Positions 1-11,956 of a stretch of 64,000 bases of DNA are shown here, piece by piece (positions within the stretch are counted from its first letter, which is position 1; every line of letters starts with the position of its first letter). The notes beneath the pieces were generated by a model. That model ran no database searches, was not told the origin of the DNA, and worked only from the letters and a program-made list of their open reading frames with translations. The position numbers were made by a program, and so were the translations under genes. The stretch comes from Lotus japonicus (taxonomy: Eukaryota > Streptophyta > Magnoliopsida > Fabales > Fabaceae), in the NCBI RefSeq assembly GCF_012489685.1, contig NC_080046.1:21779038-21843037 (forward strand), in the 5' to 3' direction.

Positions 1-1504
1 GTCCGATTTCTCTGATTTCTCGCTTGGGTTATGTTCCTTATGTTCCCCTGAGTCTAAAACCTCTGTCAGTAAACTCTGATTGCGATTCAGTTGTCCAGGA
101 TCTGAAAAATTGACTCAAAACTCTTTTTGTCTCACATTTCGAAACTTTATTGTCAAAAAGACTTAATCTGACTTCGTGCCTTTAGGATTTGTTGTCACGG
201 ATGTCATGAGGATCATTGCTGTCAAATTTGTTTTCAGAACTGATAACTTTGAAATTTTGAGCCTTTATTTTGGACCAAAATGCCCCTGCGTAGTCGTATT
301 TCGGCCCGATTGTCCGAAAATTGTTCTGACAGTTTCTTTGCATTAGTTTTACCCTAAAACTACCTTGTGAATTGATTTGATCAAAGAAAAAGAGCCGAAG
401 CCCTTTTTCCTTTGAGGCCGTGGACTATTTCCTTTAGGGGGGAGTTTTTCGGTTTCGAAAACTTGTCTTTTCGTACCTGATTGTCCTATTCTGAAGCTTT
501 AATGCTTTGTCTATCGTTTATGTATTGTTTTGCGATCGAACTAATCGATTTTGTTTGGTTTCTGCTTTGTTTTTCTCCGAGGTTCAGTTGAGGGAACTTT
601 GGAAGACTCAGAGCAATTGTTTGAGGAGAACTTTGTTTGCGAAGCTGGAACAGCTCGAGGTTAGGGCAACTTGCTATATTTAGCTATGATTGCATGATAG
701 GCGTCGATAAATTCGACTTATGCTTTATCTGATGTTGTTTATGATGATGATTTGTTGTTATGATTGTTTTCATAACTTATGATATTGATGATGTGTTGAA
801 TTGAGCGTTTCGACGCAACTTCGGAGTGGAGGTTCATTGATCTGGTGATCTTTGACATTTCGGGTTGGATGAACAACCCTAGGCAAGTCCGAATGTGGGG
901 TTTGAGACTTAGCCATTTGTTGGGATTCGTTGGAATTCCTAGACTTTCCCCGGGAAATGTATTTTGGGTGGTTGATTTTTTGGAAACTTAGAATGATAGA
1001 GCTTTCGAAAAATAAAGACTTGGGAAACTTAGACTTTGAGAAATAAACTCATAATTTGAATAATTTGAATTGAAATCATTTTTTATTAACGTTTAAGCAT
1101 AGGAGAACTGAAGGGGAAAAATATCTATGAAAGGCGGGGAAAAGTCGACTTATGTTGTGGGTTTGGAGAGTTTGGAGTTGGGAAAGCCATCAAGGTGGGC
1201 TATGGTGATGATTGAAAGTCACCGAGTACTCTAGTACTCCTGGTAGTGTTGTTCGAGTCGTGTTGTATTGACCGGCACAGACTCTGGGTTTTGTTTGGGC
1301 TGTGTTGTATTGACCGACACTAGACCCTCGTGTATTCTTGTTGGTGGAGTTGTGTTGTATTGACCGACACTAACTCTTGGGTTGTTTTGAGTTTGGGTCG
1401 GAGCAGTTTTTGACCATCGAGATTTGATGAGTCAGATGACTCAAGAAGTCATCAAGGGTGATCGCACTCCTTTCATAATTAATTATCTTTTGTCGCCGAA
1501 TCGA

Positions 1505-1713
1505 CATATACCTTCGGGTACAGTATATACCTTCGGGTACAGTATATCTATATACCTTCGGGTACAGTATATACCTTCGGGTACAGTATATCTATATACC
1601 TTCGGGTACAGTATATACCTTCGGGTACAGTATATCTATATACCTTCGGGTACAGTATATACCTTCGGGTACAGTATATCTATATACCTTCGGGTACAGT
1701 ATATACCTTCGGA
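1505..1713 (+). repeat. Tandem repeat in LTR, 44-bp higher-order unit
   Basis: About ten copies of TATACCTTCGGGTACAGTA occur with alternating spacing of 19 and 25 bases, giving a 44-bp double unit. The array creates an artificial repetitive ORF. It is not present at the equivalent place in the 3' LTR. Confidence 0.9.
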
Positions 1714-1975
1714 GCTTCACTGAAGCGTGAGACTTCGTGAAAGCAGAAACTTCACTGAGGCGGGAGACCTCGTGGAGACGGGAACCTTCGCTGAAGCGGG
1801 AGACTTTGCGGAGGCGTGCAACTTCACTGAAGCGTGAGACTTCGTGAAGGCGCGAAACTTCACTGAAGCGTGAGACTTCGTGAATGTGTGAGGTTTCACT
1901 GAAGCGTGAGACTTCGTGAAAGCGTAAGACCCCATTGAAGCGTGAGACTTCATGGAAGCGTGAGATTTCATCGTC
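1714..1975 (+). repeat. Tandem repeat in LTR, about 35-bp units
   Basis: Degenerate copies of CTTCACTGAAGCGTGAGACT alternate with TTCGTG-containing spacers for about 260 bases, directly after the 44-bp array. A third repeat class, three copies of GTGTTGTATTGACCGRCAC, lies at about 1262-1370. Confidence 0.8.
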
Positions 1976-2924
1976 GTTTACCCTAGGGCAACGACAGGGA
2001 ACATTGGTTTAGTTGGATACGTGTGTGTTGGGAGGACGATACATTGTTTGACTAACCTTATCACCTAACTTCATATGTTGAGATTATGATGGTTTGATGT
2101 TGATGAACATCGTTAGGTATTAATGATTGAACTGTGTAGGAGATTTGAGAACATGCTATGTATATACCTTAGAGTAGGCAATACATAACTTATATGTATA
2201 TATATACAACATATGTATATACCCCCTTTATCACAAGTTGATTGTATATCTATTGTATTCTGTAAGTTGACCCTAGCGCCTTGGCTTTGTTTGTATGTTT
2301 GTGTTTGGGCGGTCGGCCTGCTGCCAGGCGTCTGTCAGCCGGTTCGTGATGATTCGTTGTGCGGGAAAGACCCGGAGCGGAACGACTATTACTGACGCTT
2401 TCGACGAGGACCCGGACTTCATGCCTGATCGAGGGAGGGTCGATGATAGTAGTGTGGGGTATGGGTGGTTAGAGTCTTTTGGAGTTGGTTGTTACTGTAA
2501 TAGCTCTGATTCGTTTTGCTTTTGGGACAGGGTAGGTTCCCGATGCATGGCTTTTGTGTGATTCTCTTACGGAGGGATCACAGTGAGTCAGTCGGACCAT
2601 AGGGGTCTTTGCTTAGGCCATTTTGAGGCCGACTTTCTCCTAGTGGTTTGTAATTATAATTTTCTCACTTACACTTCTGGGTCTGTATATATTCGCCTAC
2701 GAGCATGTTACCTTGGAGTCACTGCGTGTGCGCGTGACGGGATAGTGCAGCAGAGGCTGTACCTTTGTATATGTTGTATATCAGTTAGTTTAGTAGTCGG
2801 GTTTTGTCTTTACTTCCTTATCGTTTTGATTTAAAGGAAAGAAAACGAAAAAAAAAATTACCTGTTTTCCGCGTAAAGATTATTTTTGGTTACTAAAGTG
2901 ACACCTGGAAATCGGGGTGTTACA

Positions 2925-3106
2925 GGGAGTCTTTGGGGAATAGGTCTTCTGTGCTAGGTTGTGTGACTCTGCAAAGAGTGAAAATTGATTGTCTGCAAGC
3001 GATTTTTCGCTTAGAATTGATTGAAGTTTCTATTTAATCATATTGTATAGTTATGCTAGATACTATCTTGTGATGAGTACTAACTGTTTGTTTGACTTAA
3101 CAGAAC
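2925..3106 (+). other. Chromovirus leader without recognisable primer-binding site
   Basis: This stretch joins the LTR terminus to the gag start. The usual initiator-Met tRNA complement (TGGTATCAGAGC), which is present in the nearby Sirevirus copies, is absent here. The leader ends in a pyrimidine/ACAG sequence just before the ATG at 3107. Loss of the primer-binding site fits a recombinant or deleted 5' junction. Confidence 0.6.
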
Positions 3107-6100
3107 ATGGTGAATTCTAACCAACTAGCTGAGATGATGGCCACTATGGCCCAAGCTGTGACTGCACAGGCTAATGATAATGCTATGAGACGTGCGGCTG
3201 AGGAAGCACGTGACCAACATCAGCGTCAGAGAGAAGTGACTCTGGATCAGAATAAGGGACTGAATGATTTCAGGAGACAAGATCCACCGAAGTTCTCGGG
3301 TGGTACTGACCCGGACAAAGCGGATCTTTGGATCCAAGAGATTGAGAAGATTTTCGGTGTTCTGCAGACTGTTGAAGGTGCCAAGGTAGGCATGGCAACT
3401 TATCTGCTACTTGGTGATGCTGAGTGCTGGTGGAGGGGCACCAGGGGAATCATGGAAGCCAATAATGAGGAGATCAACTGGAACTCTTTTCGAACTGCAT
3501 TCCTGGAAAAGTATTTTCCAACTAGTGCTCGGGACGAGCGGGAGGCACAGTTTCTGACACTCCGTCAAGGGGGTATGTCTGTACCTGAATTTGCTTCTAA
3601 GTTGGAGTCTCTGGCGAAACACTTTCAATTCTTCAATGATCATGTTGATGAGCGCTACATGTGTAAGTGTTTTGTCAATGGACTGAGGCCTGATATCGAG
3701 GACTCTGTGAGGCCCTTAGGAATCATGCGCTTTCAATCATTAGTTGAGAAAGCCACAGAGGTGGAACTGATGAAGAATAAGAGGTTGAACCGTGTTGGGA
3801 CTGGAGGACCAGTGAGGTCAAGTTCTCAAAACTATCAAGGTAGAGGGAAATTTCAGAACAGGAAGCCATATCAACGTCCTACTAGGAGGGGATTTACCTC
3901 AGGATCTTATAGACCCATGACTGGTACTGCTGGTGGTTATGGAAATCAGACTTCGAACAGGGAGGTGACTTGCTTCAAATGTGGAAAGCTGGAGCACTAT
4001 GCTAATACTTGTTCAGATACGAGACCTCAGTGCTTTAATTGCAACAAATTGGGACACACTGCCAGTCAGTGCAGGGTACCCAAGACTGAACCGACTGTTA
4101 ACACTTCTCGAGGAAAGCGCCCTGCTGCCAAAGCAAGAGTTTACACCATGGATGGTGAAGAGGCTGAAGGAGTCGACGGTATGATCAGAGGAAATTGCGA
4201 GATTGACGGTAATCTCCTAACTGTACTTTTCGATTCCGGTGCAACGCATTCGTTTATCTCTAGGGAATGTGTGACCAGATTGAAACTTCCTGTTACTGCT
4301 TTGAGCTTTGATCTTATTGTTACCACACCTGCTAAAACCCTACTTGCTAATGCTGCATGCATGGGCTGTCCGGTGACATATAGAGGTAGAGTCTTTCATG
4401 CTAACCTAGTATGCATAACTCTCAAGAACTTAGATGTAATCCTAGGAATGGATTGGTTATCTCATTATCATTGTCTTTTGGACTGCAACCGAAAGAAAGT
4501 GGTATTTCCTGACTCGGATCTTTTCGAGTATCTATCTGCCAACCACATTAGTGTCTCTTTGAACAAAGGATCTCAAGAGTACTCGGTACTGCTAAACTTA
4601 GAGAGTAAAGGGAACCCGGAAGTGAACAACATTCCAGTTGTGAGAGACTTCACTGATGTTTTTCCTGACGATGTATCTGGATTGCCGCCAGTACGCGACG
4701 TCGAGTTTGCTATTGACATTGTACCGGGAACAGGGCCGATTTCGATTGCACCATATCGTATGGCACCTGCAGAGTTAGTGGAATTGAAGTCTCAGATAGA
4801 GAATCTTCTGTCGAAAGGATTTATCCGTCCAAGCATTTCGCCTTGGGGAGCGCCAGTTTTATTGGTAAAGAAGAAGGATGGGAGGTCTAGATTGTGTGTC
4901 GACTACCGACAACTTAACAAAGCAACCGTCAAGAATAGGTATCCGTTACCTAGAATTGATGATTTGATTGATCAACTTCGAGGAGCTGCGGTATTCTCAA
5001 AAATAGACCTGAAGTCGGGTTATCATCAGATCAGAGTAAAGACTGAGGATATTCAGAAGACGGCATTCCGAACTCGCTACGGACACTATGAATATTTAGT
5101 GATGCCATTTGGAGTGACAAACGCACCTGCTATCTTCATGGACTACATGAACATGACTTTTCATACATTCTTAGATCGATTCGTCGTGGTGTTTATTGAC
5201 GACATTCTGATTTACTCAAAGGATGCTAAGGATCATGAGGAGCACTTACGTCAGGTTTTACAAGTGTTGAGGGAAAAGGAGTTGTACGCCAACCCTTCCA
5301 AGTGCGAATTTTGGCTTGAAGAAGTCAAATTCTTAGGCCACGTGATCTCTAAAGAGGGTATAGCTGTGGACCCAGCAAAGGTAGAGACCGTGTTGAAATG
5401 GGAACATCCAAGGACTGTGACTGAAATCAGAAGTTTTGTCGGTTTGGCGGGATACTATCGTCGTTTCATCGAGAACTTCGCCAAGATTGTTGGACCTTTG
5501 ACTCAACTTACGAGGAAGGATCAACCTTTTGCATGGACCGAAGCGTGCGAAACTAGTTTCCAGACGATGAAGGAACGTTTGACGACGTCACCTGTACTCG
5601 TTCTGCCACAGCCAGAGGAACCGTATGAGGTTTACTGTGATGCTTCGCATCAAGGTTTGGGATATGTGCTGATGCAACATCGGAAAGTGGTGGCTTATGC
5701 TTCACGACAACTGAAGGTTCACGAGAAGAATTATCTGACTCATGACTTAGAGCTAGCTGCTATAGTATTTTCACTGAAAATCTGGAGACATTACTTATAT
5801 GGATGCACCTTTACCATATTCAGTGATCATAAGAGTCTGAAGTACTTGTTTGAGCAGAAGGAGCTGAACATGAGACAACGACGATGGATGAAATTTATCA
5901 AGGATTATGAGTTTACTCTGCAGTATCATCCTGGAAAGGCTAATGTTGTTGCTGATGCCTTGAGCAGGAAGATGCATATCTCATCGATGATGGTTAAAGA
6001 GTTGCAACTGCTGGAACAATTTCAAGATTTGTGCTTAGATGTGAGATCGTCCGAGGGAGAACTGAAGTTCGGTATGATCAGAATCGCCAATGGATTGATG

Positions 6101-7525
6101 GAAGAAATCCGAGACCAACAGTTACAAGATGAATTTCTACTCGGGAAAAGGAATTTGGTAATTCAGGGTAAGGACCCAGAATTCAAGATAGGAAGTGACA
6201 ATATCATGCGGTGTAAGGATAGAGTTTGCGTACCTAACAACCCTAACTTGAGGAGGTTGATTATGGACGAAGGTCACAAGAGCAAGTTAAGCATTCATCC
6301 TGGAATGAAAAAGATGTACCAAGACTTGAAGATGAATTTTTGGTTGCCAGGAATGAAAAGACAAGTGGCTGAGTATGTAGCTGCGTGTTTAACATGTCAG
6401 AAGGCTAAAGTGGAACATCAGAAACCTTCGGGTATGCTACAAAGTTTGGATGTACCAGAATGGAAATGGGATAGCATATCGATGGATTTTGTCGTGGCTT
6501 TGCCAAGAACTCAGAAGGGATATGATTCGATTTGGGTAATAGTGGATCGATTGGCCAAGTCGGCTAACTTTATACCTGTGAGGACTACCTACAATGTGGA
6601 GAAATTGTCGGAGATTTACATAGCTGAGATTGTACGCCTGCATGGGGTACCGACTAGTATTGTTTCCGATCGAGACCCCAAATTTACTTCACATTTTTGG
6701 GGAGCTCTTCAGGAGGCATTGGGAACGAGGCTGAGATTAAGTTCTGCTTATCACCCACAGACTGATGGACAGACTGAGAGAACTATCCAATCATTGGAAG
6801 ACTTACTACGAGCTTGCGTATTAGACAACAAGGGCAGTTGGGATGATCTACTGCCATTGATTGAGTTCACTTACAACAACAGTTTTCATACGAGCATAGG
6901 TATGGCACCGTATGAAGCTTTGTATGGTCGCAAGTGTAGAACACCTTTGTGTTGGTATCAAGATGGAGAGAATTTGTTAGTTGGACCAGAACTTCTGCAA
7001 CAGACAACCGAGAAGATCAAACAGATTAGAGAGAAAATGAAGACTTCTCAAAGTAGACAAAAAAGTTATGCCGATCAAAGGCGCAGAACTCTAGAATTTG
7101 AAGAAGGAGACCATGTATTTCTACGAGTTACACAGACTACGGGAGTTGGACGAGCGATTAAGTCAAGGAAGCTTACGCCAAAGTTCATTGGACCTTATCA
7201 AATTACCCGTCGGGTAGGACCAGTTGCTTATCAGATTGCACTACCACAATTTTTATCAAACATTCACGATGTATTTCATGTGTCACAACTGAGGAAGTAT
7301 ATTGCGGATCCGACGCACGTTATCAAACTTGATGACATCGAGTTGAAGGATGACCTGTCATTCGAGACGCCGCCAATTAGCATCGGTGACACAAGGATAA
7401 AACAGTTGAGGGGAAAAGAGATTGTGTTGGTGAAAGTCATTTGGAACATGGACACTGGTGATGCGACATGGGAGCTGAAGGAAAAGATCAAGGAACAATA
7501 TCCGGAACTTTTTGCTGAACCTTAA
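3107..7525 (+). CDS. Ty3/gypsy chromovirus gag-pol polyprotein, intact ORF
   Basis: A single 1472-residue ORF encodes the retrotransposon structural and replication enzymes. Domains in order: a Gag core (about residues 80-220); two CCHC knuckles, the first starting at C289 ([14 protein letters not shown]) and a second of the CFNC type; an aspartic protease with DSG at D376; reverse transcriptase with FIDDILIYS (D698, D699); RNase H with YCDAS (D845); and integrase with an HHCC zinc region from H1057 and catalytic D1127, D1188 and E1224, which is DD35E spacing. The C-terminal 55 residues (KVIW, ATWE, YPELF) look like a chromodomain, placing it in the chromoviruses, most likely Tekay/Del given the LTRs of more than 3 kb. 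The start is the first ATG, and no stop or frameshift interrupts the ORF. Its ability to move is doubtful, because the 5' LTR does not match the 3' LTR and no primer-binding site is seen. Confidence 0.95.
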   Translation: MVNSNQLAEMMATMAQAVTAQANDNAMRRAAEEARDQHQRQREVTLDQNKGLNDFRRQDPPKFSGGTDPDKADLWIQEIEKIFGVLQTVEGAKVGMATYLLLGDAECWWRGTRGIMEANNEEINWNSFRTAFLEKYFPTSARDEREAQFLTLRQGGMSVPEFASKLESLAKHFQFFNDHVDERYMCKCFVNGLRPDIEDSVRPLGIMRFQSLVEKATEVELMKNKRLNRVGTGGPVRSSSQNYQGRGKFQNRKPYQRPTRRGFTSGSYRPMTGTAGGYGNQTSNREVTCFKCGKLEHYANTCSDTRPQCFNCNKLGHTASQCRVPKTEPTVNTSRGKRPAAKARVYTMDGEEAEGVDGMIRGNCEIDGNLLTVLFDSGATHSFISRECVTRLKLPVTALSFDLIVTTPAKTLLANAACMGCPVTYRGRVFHANLVCITLKNLDVILGMDWLSHYHCLLDCNRKKVVFPDSDLFEYLSANHISVSLNKGSQEYSVLLNLESKGNPEVNNIPVVRDFTDVFPDDVSGLPPVRDVEFAIDIVPGTGPISIAPYRMAPAELVELKSQIENLLSKGFIRPSISPWGAPVLLVKKKDGRSRLCVDYRQLNKATVKNRYPLPRIDDLIDQLRGAAVFSKIDLKSGYHQIRVKTEDIQKTAFRTRYGHYEYLVMPFGVTNAPAIFMDYMNMTFHTFLDRFVVVFIDDILIYSKDAKDHEEHLRQVLQVLREKELYANPSKCEFWLEEVKFLGHVISKEGIAVDPAKVETVLKWEHPRTVTEIRSFVGLAGYYRRFIENFAKIVGPLTQLTRKDQPFAWTEACETSFQTMKERLTTSPVLVLPQPEEPYEVYCDASHQGLGYVLMQHRKVVAYASRQLKVHEKNYLTHDLELAAIVFSLKIWRHYLYGCTFTIFSDHKSLKYLFEQKELNMRQRRWMKFIKDYEFTLQYHPGKANVVADALSRKMHISSMMVKELQLLEQFQDLCLDVRSSEGELKFGMIRIANGLMEEIRDQQLQDEFLLGKRNLVIQGKDPEFKIGSDNIMRCKDRVCVPNNPNLRRLIMDEGHKSKLSIHPGMKKMYQDLKMNFWLPGMKRQVAEYVAACLTCQKAKVEHQKPSGMLQSLDVPEWKWDSISMDFVVALPRTQKGYDSIWVIVDRLAKSANFIPVRTTYNVEKLSEIYIAEIVRLHGVPTSIVSDRDPKFTSHFWGALQEALGTRLRLSSAYHPQTDGQTERTIQSLEDLLRACVLDNKGSWDDLLPLIEFTYNNSFHTSIGMAPYEALYGRKCRTPLCWYQDGENLLVGPELLQQTTEKIKQIREKMKTSQSRQKSYADQRRRTLEFEEGDHVFLRVTQTTGVGRAIKSRKLTPKFIGPYQITRRVGPVAYQIALPQFLSNIHDVFHVSQLRKYIADPTHVIKLDDIELKDDLSFETPPISIGDTRIKQLRGKEIVLVKVIWNMDTGDATWELKEKIKEQYPELFAEP

Positions 7526-7550
7526 GTTTCGAGTTCGAAACTTTCTTTTT

Positions 7551-7562
7551 GGAGGGTAGTAA
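7551..7562 (+). other. Chromovirus polypurine tract
   Basis: The purine-rich GGAGGGTAGTAA directly precedes the LTR start TGTGAGACCC at 7563, the expected position for plus-strand priming. Confidence 0.7.
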
Positions 7563-8310
7563 TGTGAGACCCAAGTTTTTAAGCTTAGAATAAACCGAAT
7601 AAAATTCATATTCACGATTAGTTCGATGTAACGTGAAGGAAAACCTGAACAAGTGTTTATCAAATGGAATAAATTTATGAAGGAGAAAGTTCAGGAAAAG
7701 GCTAAGGATAGTATTAAAGTCGATATAAGTTATACCGCAAGTAGTATTCGCTTATACCTAGGACGAGAGCGATAGTAAACGATTAATTTATACTTAAAGA
7801 CAAGATGAAAACTAATTCCAAAAATCTTCAGAGAAATGTTAGAACTTCTCTTAATCTTTCCATGACGAGCATTTCGATACGAAACCCTAAAATGTACGAA
7901 CGTCCGATTCCAATTCTCGGAGGTTTGCCGAAACTAAATCCCTGATAACTCAAGAAACATAAAATAAACGGACGATGAAGACTTTTTCTATTTAGAGCTT
8001 CAAATGAAGATTCCACACGCGTACACCTATTTCTTTCGAGGTTTCTAATCTTTCTTCAGAAAGAAGTTTTCTCATCCGACATCAATTGCAAAAAGTAGCT
8101 TTTCGGGTAAAATCGATTTACACCGACTTTGGATCGTTTGTCTAAATTCCAAGAAACCTATTCTGAGTTTTGGAATTCTGTCGCCATAACCTATCTTAGA
8201 ATTCACAGAGGTAGGCACAGGAAAAATTGGAATCGTGAAATTTTCATTTTTCCGCATTTTCCATAAACTATAAATAGCTTGAAAAAAATCAAAAACTTCA
8301 AAACCCATAG
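7563..8310 (+). repeat. Chromovirus 3' LTR, first part
   Basis: It starts TGTGAGACCCAAG and runs to the Sirevirus insertion at 8311. A TATA-like TATAAATAG lies near 8269. The final CATAG (8306-8310) is the target-site duplication of the Sirevirus, repeated at 29884-29888. Confidence 0.85.
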
Positions 8311-9519
8311 TGTAAGATCAAGTTTTGATCTAGTAGTACAACTCTATGTTTTGATGATTACAAGTTAACCTTTTGATATGAACAATTGTGGTACTCTAAC
8401 GTGTTTGTCTGAGTGTGCTATTTGCAGGTTCTGACCTCAACTCAATCTCACACAAATCAGAAGCACTGTATATAAAGAGTGACCCAAGCAACGCTTTCGC
8501 ATTCACCATGTTCAGTATGAACAGTGGAAAAGCTTCAGAAGTTCTGAAGTTATACAAACTCTGATGTGGACTCAGTCACTAGAAGCTCTGAAGATCCCGA
8601 AGTTCTGACAACCAAGAAACACTGAAGGTTCAGATGTTCTGATGGTGTAGAAGACTCTGAAGATCCAGAAGCTGAATAGTGGAAACTCTGAAGTCCAGAA
8701 GCAAGAAACTCTGAAGGCCATGTTCTTCCCTCTGAGTTCAGAATCAGAAGATACAATGGTCAGAGGATCTGTGCTTTCCCTCTGACTCTGATCAACCGGC
8801 TTCACAAGTTCCAATACGAAGCATTCCCCTGATCAGAAGTCTCCTAGGTTTAAAGGTCGCGTCGCTATCCAAGTACAAAAGCAACTGTACCTTCCTGACG
8901 ACCTACCTAACGCTCTCAGCCACAGCAGAAGCTGGATTTTCCAGAACTGCCCTCCAACGGTAGCATTTCCCATGCATCGCTCAACCCTAATCCTTGGAGT
9001 ATATAAAGAGGCTGAAGACTGAAAGAAACGGCTAGAAGAAGCATTCACATACGCAAGACATATTCAAAATCTTCTAAGTTTTCTTTCATCTGAAATTCAT
9101 TGAGTTTACTATTAGCTTTTTAGAAGCAAATCTCTTGTAAACAATTCTTTGATAAACAGTTTGTTTAGTTCCTTTAGGAGATCAAGGTTGATCGGATCCT
9201 AGAGAAGACTAAGAGAGTGAATCTTAGTGTGAGCTAAGTCAGTGTAATTGTTAGTCACTTGTAGGTTTCAAGTGCAGTTGTAACTCTTACCTGATTAGTG
9301 GATTGCCTTCATTCTAAGAAGGAAGAAATCACCTTAACGGGTGGACTGGAGTAGCTTGAGTGATTTATCAAGTGAACCAGGATAAAATCCTTGTGTGCTT
9401 TTCTATCTCTTATCTTTAGCACTTAAGTTCTCGAAAGATTTGTCAAAATCTTTAAGGTGGAAGTTTTATACTGAAAACGTTATTCAAACCCCCCCTTTCT
9501 ACCGTTTTTCATACCTTCA
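8311..9519 (+). repeat. Sirevirus A 5' LTR (1209 bp)
   Basis: It begins TGTAAGATCAAG and ends CATACCTTCA, followed by the primer-binding site. A palindrome, AGATCAAGTTTTGATCT, sits at 8315-8331. No difference from the LTR at 28675-29883 was seen on reading through both. ORFs within it recur in the other LTR copies only because the LTR is repeated. Confidence 0.95.
9000..9008 (+). promoter_or_regulatory. LTR TATA box
   Basis: TATATAAAG lies in the context CTTGGAGTATATAAAGAGGCTGAAG, about 520 bases before the LTR end. The same box recurs at about 12647 and 29364, and in degraded form in the minus-strand LTR near 63075. Confidence 0.7.
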
Positions 9520-9521
9520 AT

Positions 9522-9533
9522 TGGTATCAGAGC
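9522..9533 (+). other. Primer-binding site (initiator Met tRNA)
   Basis: TGGTATCAGAGC lies two bases after the LTR end. It is complementary to the 3' end of plant initiator methionine tRNA, the standard primer of Ty1/copia elements. The same site is at 13179-13190. Confidence 0.9.
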
Positions 9534-9591
9534 GCAAGTTCTGATTACCACACCTAACAGTGTTCAGTGATCCGGGCCGGTGTGAAAAACA

Positions 9592-11205
9592 ATGGCTGCC
9601 ACCACCAGTGAAACTCAAAGAGATGGTTACAATGCAAAGCCTCCTATGTTCGACGGTCAAAGGTTCGAATATTGGAAAGATAGACTGGAAAGTTTCTTTC
9701 TGGGTTTCGATGCAGATCTCTGGGATATTATTGTGGATGGCTACGAGCGTCCAGTTGATGCAGATGGCAAGAAGATCCCAAGGTCAGAGATGACTGCAGA
9801 TCAAAAGAAGCTGTACTCACAACATCACAAAGCAAGAGCAATTCTTCTAAGTGCTATTTCCTATGAAGAGTACCAGAAGATTACAGATCGTGAGTTTGCA
9901 AAAGGCATTTTCGAATCTCTGAAGATGTCTCATGAAGGAAACAAGAAAGTCAAAGAATCAAAGGCATTGTCTTTGATCCAAAAGTATGAATCCTTCATCA
10001 TGGAGCCAAATGAGTCCATTGAAGAAATGTTCTCCAGATTTCAGTTGCTTGTAGCTGGCATACGACCTCTCAACAAGAGCTACACAACAAAAGATCATGT
10101 CATAAGGGTCATCAGGTGTCTTCCTGAAAGTTGGATGCCTTTGGTGACTTCAATAGAGCTCACGAGAGACGTTGAGAATATGAGTTTAGAAGAACTCATC
10201 AGCATTTTGAAATGCGATGAGCTGAAGCGCTCAGAGATGCAAGATCTGAGGAAAAAGTCCATAGCCTTGAAATCCAAATCTGAAAAGGCTAAGGTTGAGA
10301 AGTCAAAAGCTCTTCAAGCTGAAGAAGAGGAATCTGAAGAAGCATCAGAAGATTCTGATGGAGATGAGCTGACTCTGATCTCCAAGAGACTCAACCGCAT
10401 CTGGAAGCACAGGCAGAGCAAGTTCAAAGGCTCTGGAAAGGCAAAAGGAAAGTATGAGTCCTCAGGCCAGAAGAAGTCTTCAATCAAGGAAGTCACATGT
10501 TTTGAGTGCAAAGAATCTGGGCACTACAAAAGTGATTGTCCAAAGTTGAAGAAGGACAAGAAGCCAAAGAAGCACTTCAAGACCAAGAAGAGTCTGATGG
10601 TGACCTTTGATGAATCAGAGTCAGAGGATGTTGACTCTGATGGTGAAGTCCAAGGACTCATGGCGATTGTCAAAGACAAAGGAGCAGAGTCAAAGGAAGC
10701 TGTTGACTCTGACTCAGAATCAGAAGGAGATCCTAACTCAGACGATGAAAATGAGGTATTCGCTTCTTTCTCTACCTCTGAACTGAAACATGCTTTGTCT
10801 GATATCATGGATAAATATAACTCCTTATTGTCTAAGCATAAGAAGCTGAAAAAGAACTTATCTGCTGTTTCCAAAACTCCTTCCGAACATGAGAAAATTA
10901 TTTCTGATTTGAAAAATGATAATCATGCTTTGATCAATTCTAACTCTGTGCTTAAGAACCAGATTGCTAAGTTAGAAGAAATTGTTGCCTGTGATGCCTC
11001 TGATTGTAGAAATGAATCTAAGTATGAAAAGTCTTTTCAAAGATTCCTAGCTAAAAGCGTGGATAGAAGCTTAATGGCTTCAATGATCTATGGCGTAAGC
11101 AGAAATGGAATGCATGGCATTGGCTATTCTAAACCAATAAGAAATGAGCCCTCTGTGTCTAAAGCAAAATCCTTGTATGAATGCTTTGTTCCCTCTGGTA
11201 CCATA
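9592..11205 (+). pseudogene. Sirevirus A gag, cut by an inverted LTR
   Basis: 538 codons remain of a Gag that is at least 636 codons in the sister copy at 13249. The N-terminal part ([16 protein letters not shown]) is the copia Gag-like region. A CCHC knuckle, [14 protein letters not shown], begins near residue 303, followed by serine/acid-rich and coiled-coil stretches. Reading ends at a TGA at 11206-11208, formed exactly where an inverted LTR has inserted after CCATA (11201-11205); the sister copy continues at this point. Up to there it differs from the sister by only a few substitutions. Confidence 0.9.
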
Positions 11206-11956
11206 TGAAGGTATGAAAAACGGTAGAAAGGGGGGGTTTGAATAACGTTTTCAGTATAAAACTTCCACCTTAAAGATTTTGACAAATCTTTCGAGAACTT
11301 AAGTGCAAAAGATAAGAGATAGAAAAGCACACAAGGATTTTATCCTGGTTCACTTGATAAATCACTCAAGCTACTCCAGTCCACCCGTTAAGGTGATTTC
11401 TTCCTTCTTAGAATGAAGGCAATCCACTAATCAGGTCAGAGTTACAACTGCACTTGAAACCTACAAGTGACTAACAATTACACTGACTTAGCTCACACTA
11501 AGATTCACTCTCTTAGTCTTCTCTAGGATCCGATCAACCTTGATCTCCTAAAGGAACTAAACAAACTGTTTATCAAAGAATCGTTTACAAGAGATTTGCT
11601 TCTAAAAAGCTAATAGTAAACTCAATGAATTTCAGATGAAAGAAAACTTAGAAGATTTTGAATATGTCTTGCGTATGTGAATGCTTCTTGCTTCTAGCCG
11701 TTTCTTTCAGTCTTCAGCCTCTTTATATACTCCAAGGATTAGGGTTGAGCGATGCATGGGAAATGCTATCGTTGGAGGGCAGTTCTGGAAAATCCAGCTT
11801 CTGCTGTGGCTGAGAACGCTAGGTAGGTCGTCAGGAAGGTACAGTTGCTTTTGTACTTGGATAGCGACGCGACCTTTAAACCTAGGAGACTTCTGATCAG
11901 AGGAATGCTTCGTATTGGAACTTGTGAAGCCGGTTGATCAGAGTCAGAGGGAAAGC
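11206..11956 (-). mobile_element. Inverted partial Sirevirus LTR (copy X)
   Basis: This is the reverse complement of the LTR 3' part, matching 8772-9519. Its left end is the exact LTR terminus (TGAAGGTATG) set into gag. Its right end, GGAAAGCA, is an internal LTR position where copy Y begins. Single-base differences show it is closer to the outer LTRs than to the LTR of Y. The rest of copy X is missing. Confidence 0.85.

Larger units (their letters stand above)
1..2924 (+). repeat. Chromovirus (Tekay/Del-type) 5' LTR, start outside window
   Basis: The sequence ends in GGGGTGTTACA at 2924, the terminus also seen at 32921 and, inverted, at 39420. Base 1 is already inside the LTR, because its opening matches the reverse complement of the solo LTR near 41700. 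The LTR closely resembles that solo LTR but is strongly diverged from this element's own 3' LTR. It contains three blocks of internal repeats between about 1255 and 1975. Short ORFs inside it are not regarded as genes. Confidence 0.85.

Noticed and set aside
1424..1723. 99-codon ORF as a gene
   Set aside because: It is translated tandem repeat within an LTR.
1500..1975. CRISPR-like array
   Set aside because: Repeats are contiguous and degenerate without unique spacers, and the sequence is eukaryotic LTR DNA.
8550..9048. Short minus-strand ORFs in the Sirevirus LTR
   Set aside because: They recur only because the LTR is repeated; composition is non-protein-like and no start or termination signals accompany them.
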